A stretch of 64,000 bases of DNA, from positions 62,001 to 126,000 of the forward strand of contig JAHHIH010000007.1 in NCBI GenBank assembly GCA_019358835.1. Direction: 5' to 3'. The notes under the pieces are model-generated. The model was not told the DNA's origin. It ran no database searches and saw nothing but the letters and a program-made list of their open reading frames with translations. Below are positions 62,945 through 64,000 of the stretch, piece by piece (the first letter of the stretch is position 1; every line of letters begins with the position of its first letter). The stretch is from Tildeniella torsiva UHER 1998/13D. Its GTDB lineage: Bacteria > Cyanobacteriota > Cyanobacteriia > Phormidesmidales > Phormidesmidaceae. The position numbers and the translations under genes are program-made.

Positions 62945-63721
62945 ATGTACGGTCTCGATATTAATTTTCTCAAGGATCGCGAAGTTCGCGTCTTTGAGGC
63001 TAAGCCCCGGGCTCGGGGTGGCGGGGTGGCCCCAGGCGATCGCAGGCCTCTGGTTTTAGGGTTGGCGGCGGCGCTGGTGCCGTTGGCGCTGGTGGGCGGC
63101 TACTGGGTAGTAACTCGCAGCCAGGTCAACCAGCTTCAGACCCGCAGTGCTGAACTAGACGCCGAAACGGCCCAGCTCCAGAGCCAGCTTCAGGAAATTA
63201 GCGGTATTCAGGGGCAAATCGACCTGGTTCGTGCTGAAATCAACGCTTTTGTGGCAGTCTTCAACGATATTTTGCCCTGGTCGGCGCTGCTACAAGACAT
63301 TCGCACCCGCACCCCGGCCCGAGTCCAAATCGTCAGCCTCAACCAGACGACGACCACCCCCGAGCAAACTGACCCTGCCGTTACGCCAGAGTCGGTTGAT
63401 GGGCTTTCCATCAATGGTGTGGCCTGTTCCTACGACGAGATCAACGATTTTGCTCTGGTGCTGCAGCGATCGCCCCTGTTGCAATCCCAAACCGTAGCGA
63501 TTAGTCAGGCTCAGCAGCAGCCTACCCTGCTCGACCCCCAAACCCAGGGGCGCTGCCCAGGCACCCCGGTGGGCGACCCTGACTTTTTGATCGACTACAC
63601 CATCGGTGCCAGCATCACCGATACCCCAGCCTCCCAGCTGGTGGATGAGCTTGAGCGCCAGGGTACCGTCGGTCTAGTGACCCGTCTTCAGGCCCTGAGA
63701 GAAAAAGGAGTGATCGAATGA
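62945..63721 (+). CDS. pilN: Type IV pilus assembly protein PilN
   Basis: A 258-residue inner-membrane protein: short cytoplasmic N-terminus (MYGLDINFLKDREVRVFE, which binds PilM), one membrane helix (about 38-54), a coiled coil (about 60-95) and a periplasmic ferredoxin-like domain. It starts two bases after pilM and its stop overlaps the pilO start (ATGA). Confidence 0.9.
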   Translation: MYGLDINFLKDREVRVFEAKPRARGGGVAPGDRRPLVLGLAAALVPLALVGGYWVVTRSQVNQLQTRSAELDAETAQLQSQLQEISGIQGQIDLVRAEINAFVAVFNDILPWSALLQDIRTRTPARVQIVSLNQTTTTPEQTDPAVTPESVDGLSINGVACSYDEINDFALVLQRSPLLQSQTVAISQAQQQPTLLDPQTQGRCPGTPVGDPDFLIDYTIGASITDTPASQLVDELERQGTVGLVTRLQALREKGVIE

Positions 63722-64000
63722 CCGCAGCTGGTGATTTCCTTCCCGCCGACGAGAATCAGGCCTTAGATGTTGGCCCTACCTATCCCACGGCCTTTGGTAT
63801 TGAGCTCACCCCTAAGGTGCAGGGCATTGGCCTGGGGGTGCTGGGGCTGATTGGCTCTTTTGTTCTGTATAACTTCGTGGTCAAGCCCGTAGTAGAGCAA
63901 AAAACCGCCCTGGAAGCCGAGGTTGCCCAAAAGCAGGCTCAGGTTGACCAACAGCGGGCCAGTCTCCAGGATCGTGCTGCCCTGCAGGCCGAGCTCAATT
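63718..64000 (+). CDS. pilO: Type IV pilus assembly protein PilO, 3' end cut off by window
   Basis: The first 94 residues of PilO: N-terminal cytoplasmic segment, a membrane helix (about 41-60, GLGVLGLIGSFVLYNFVV), and the start of a coiled coil (VEQKTALEAEVAQKQAQ). The frame runs off the end of the window. The ATG overlaps the pilN stop by four bases, in the standard pilMNO order. Confidence 0.9.
   Translation, partial: MTAAGDFLPADENQALDVGPTYPTAFGIELTPKVQGIGLGVLGLIGSFVLYNFVVKPVVEQKTALEAEVAQKQAQVDQQRASLQDRAALQAELN

Overview
The window is chromosomal DNA from a GC-rich, probably filamentous cyanobacterium of the Leptolyngbya/Nodosilinea kind. The evidence is a set of oxygenic-photosynthesis genes (ndhE, ycf3, psbV for cytochrome c550, petE for plastocyanin), cyanobacteria-specific families (HpsL, a DUF3536 GH57 enzyme, DUF1400, gap1-type GAPDH) and frequent HIP1 octamers (GCGATCGC, for example at 290-297 and 753-760). 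The genus is an inference.

Layout. 1-3.8 kb: end of ndhE, NAD kinase, a PD-(D/E)XK-like protein, ycf3 and gatC. 4-7.2 kb: a three-component TRAP transporter with its binding-protein gene convergent to the permease genes. 7.2-12.8 kb: a GAF-GAF-GGDEF diguanylate cyclase, a degenerate tRNA-Thr-like fragment, an MFS exporter, a GNAT acetyltransferase and a 2OG-Fe(II) oxygenase. 13-16 kb: GDPD, a TIGR04283-type glycosyltransferase, an RHH protein and a geranylgeranyl-reductase-family flavoprotein. 16.3-25.4 kb: a five-gene metal ECF transporter operon (lipoprotein, NikL-like protein, CbiM, CbiQ, CbiO), then B12-dependent ribonucleotide reductase and a B12-binding radical SAM protein, a cobalt/cobalamin-flavoured neighbourhood. 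25.7-33.2 kb: RecQ-type helicase, outer-membrane barrel protein, class A beta-lactamase-like hydrolase, dienelactone hydrolase and a CyaB1-type adenylate cyclase. 33.3-47.6 kb: mostly housekeeping and photosynthesis genes (accD, psbV, petE, OsmC, gap1, argC, ribBA), with a desaturase/MetX-like operon facing a GntR regulator across a perfect 18-bp palindrome.

47.7-49.85 kb is a small AT-richer accessory island. It holds a tRNA-like sequence with an enlarged anticodon loop, an adjacent protein with an Rx4H (HEPN-like) motif, and complete and decayed toxin-antitoxin genes. 49.9-64 kb: GH57 enzyme, an MNT-HEPN pair in an apparent operon with a sensor kinase, an MBL hydrolase, HpsL, a solute-binding lipoprotein, purT, and the start of a pilMNO operon running off the end.

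The strongest candidate for something undescribed is the tRNA-like RNA plus HEPN-like protein at 47706-48576. The Co/Ni-B12 neighbourhood, the kinase/HEPN/MNT operon and the GntR/desaturase/MetX-like cluster follow. No CRISPR array, rRNA operon, prophage or intact insertion sequence was seen. All assignments come from reading the sequence; no database search was run.
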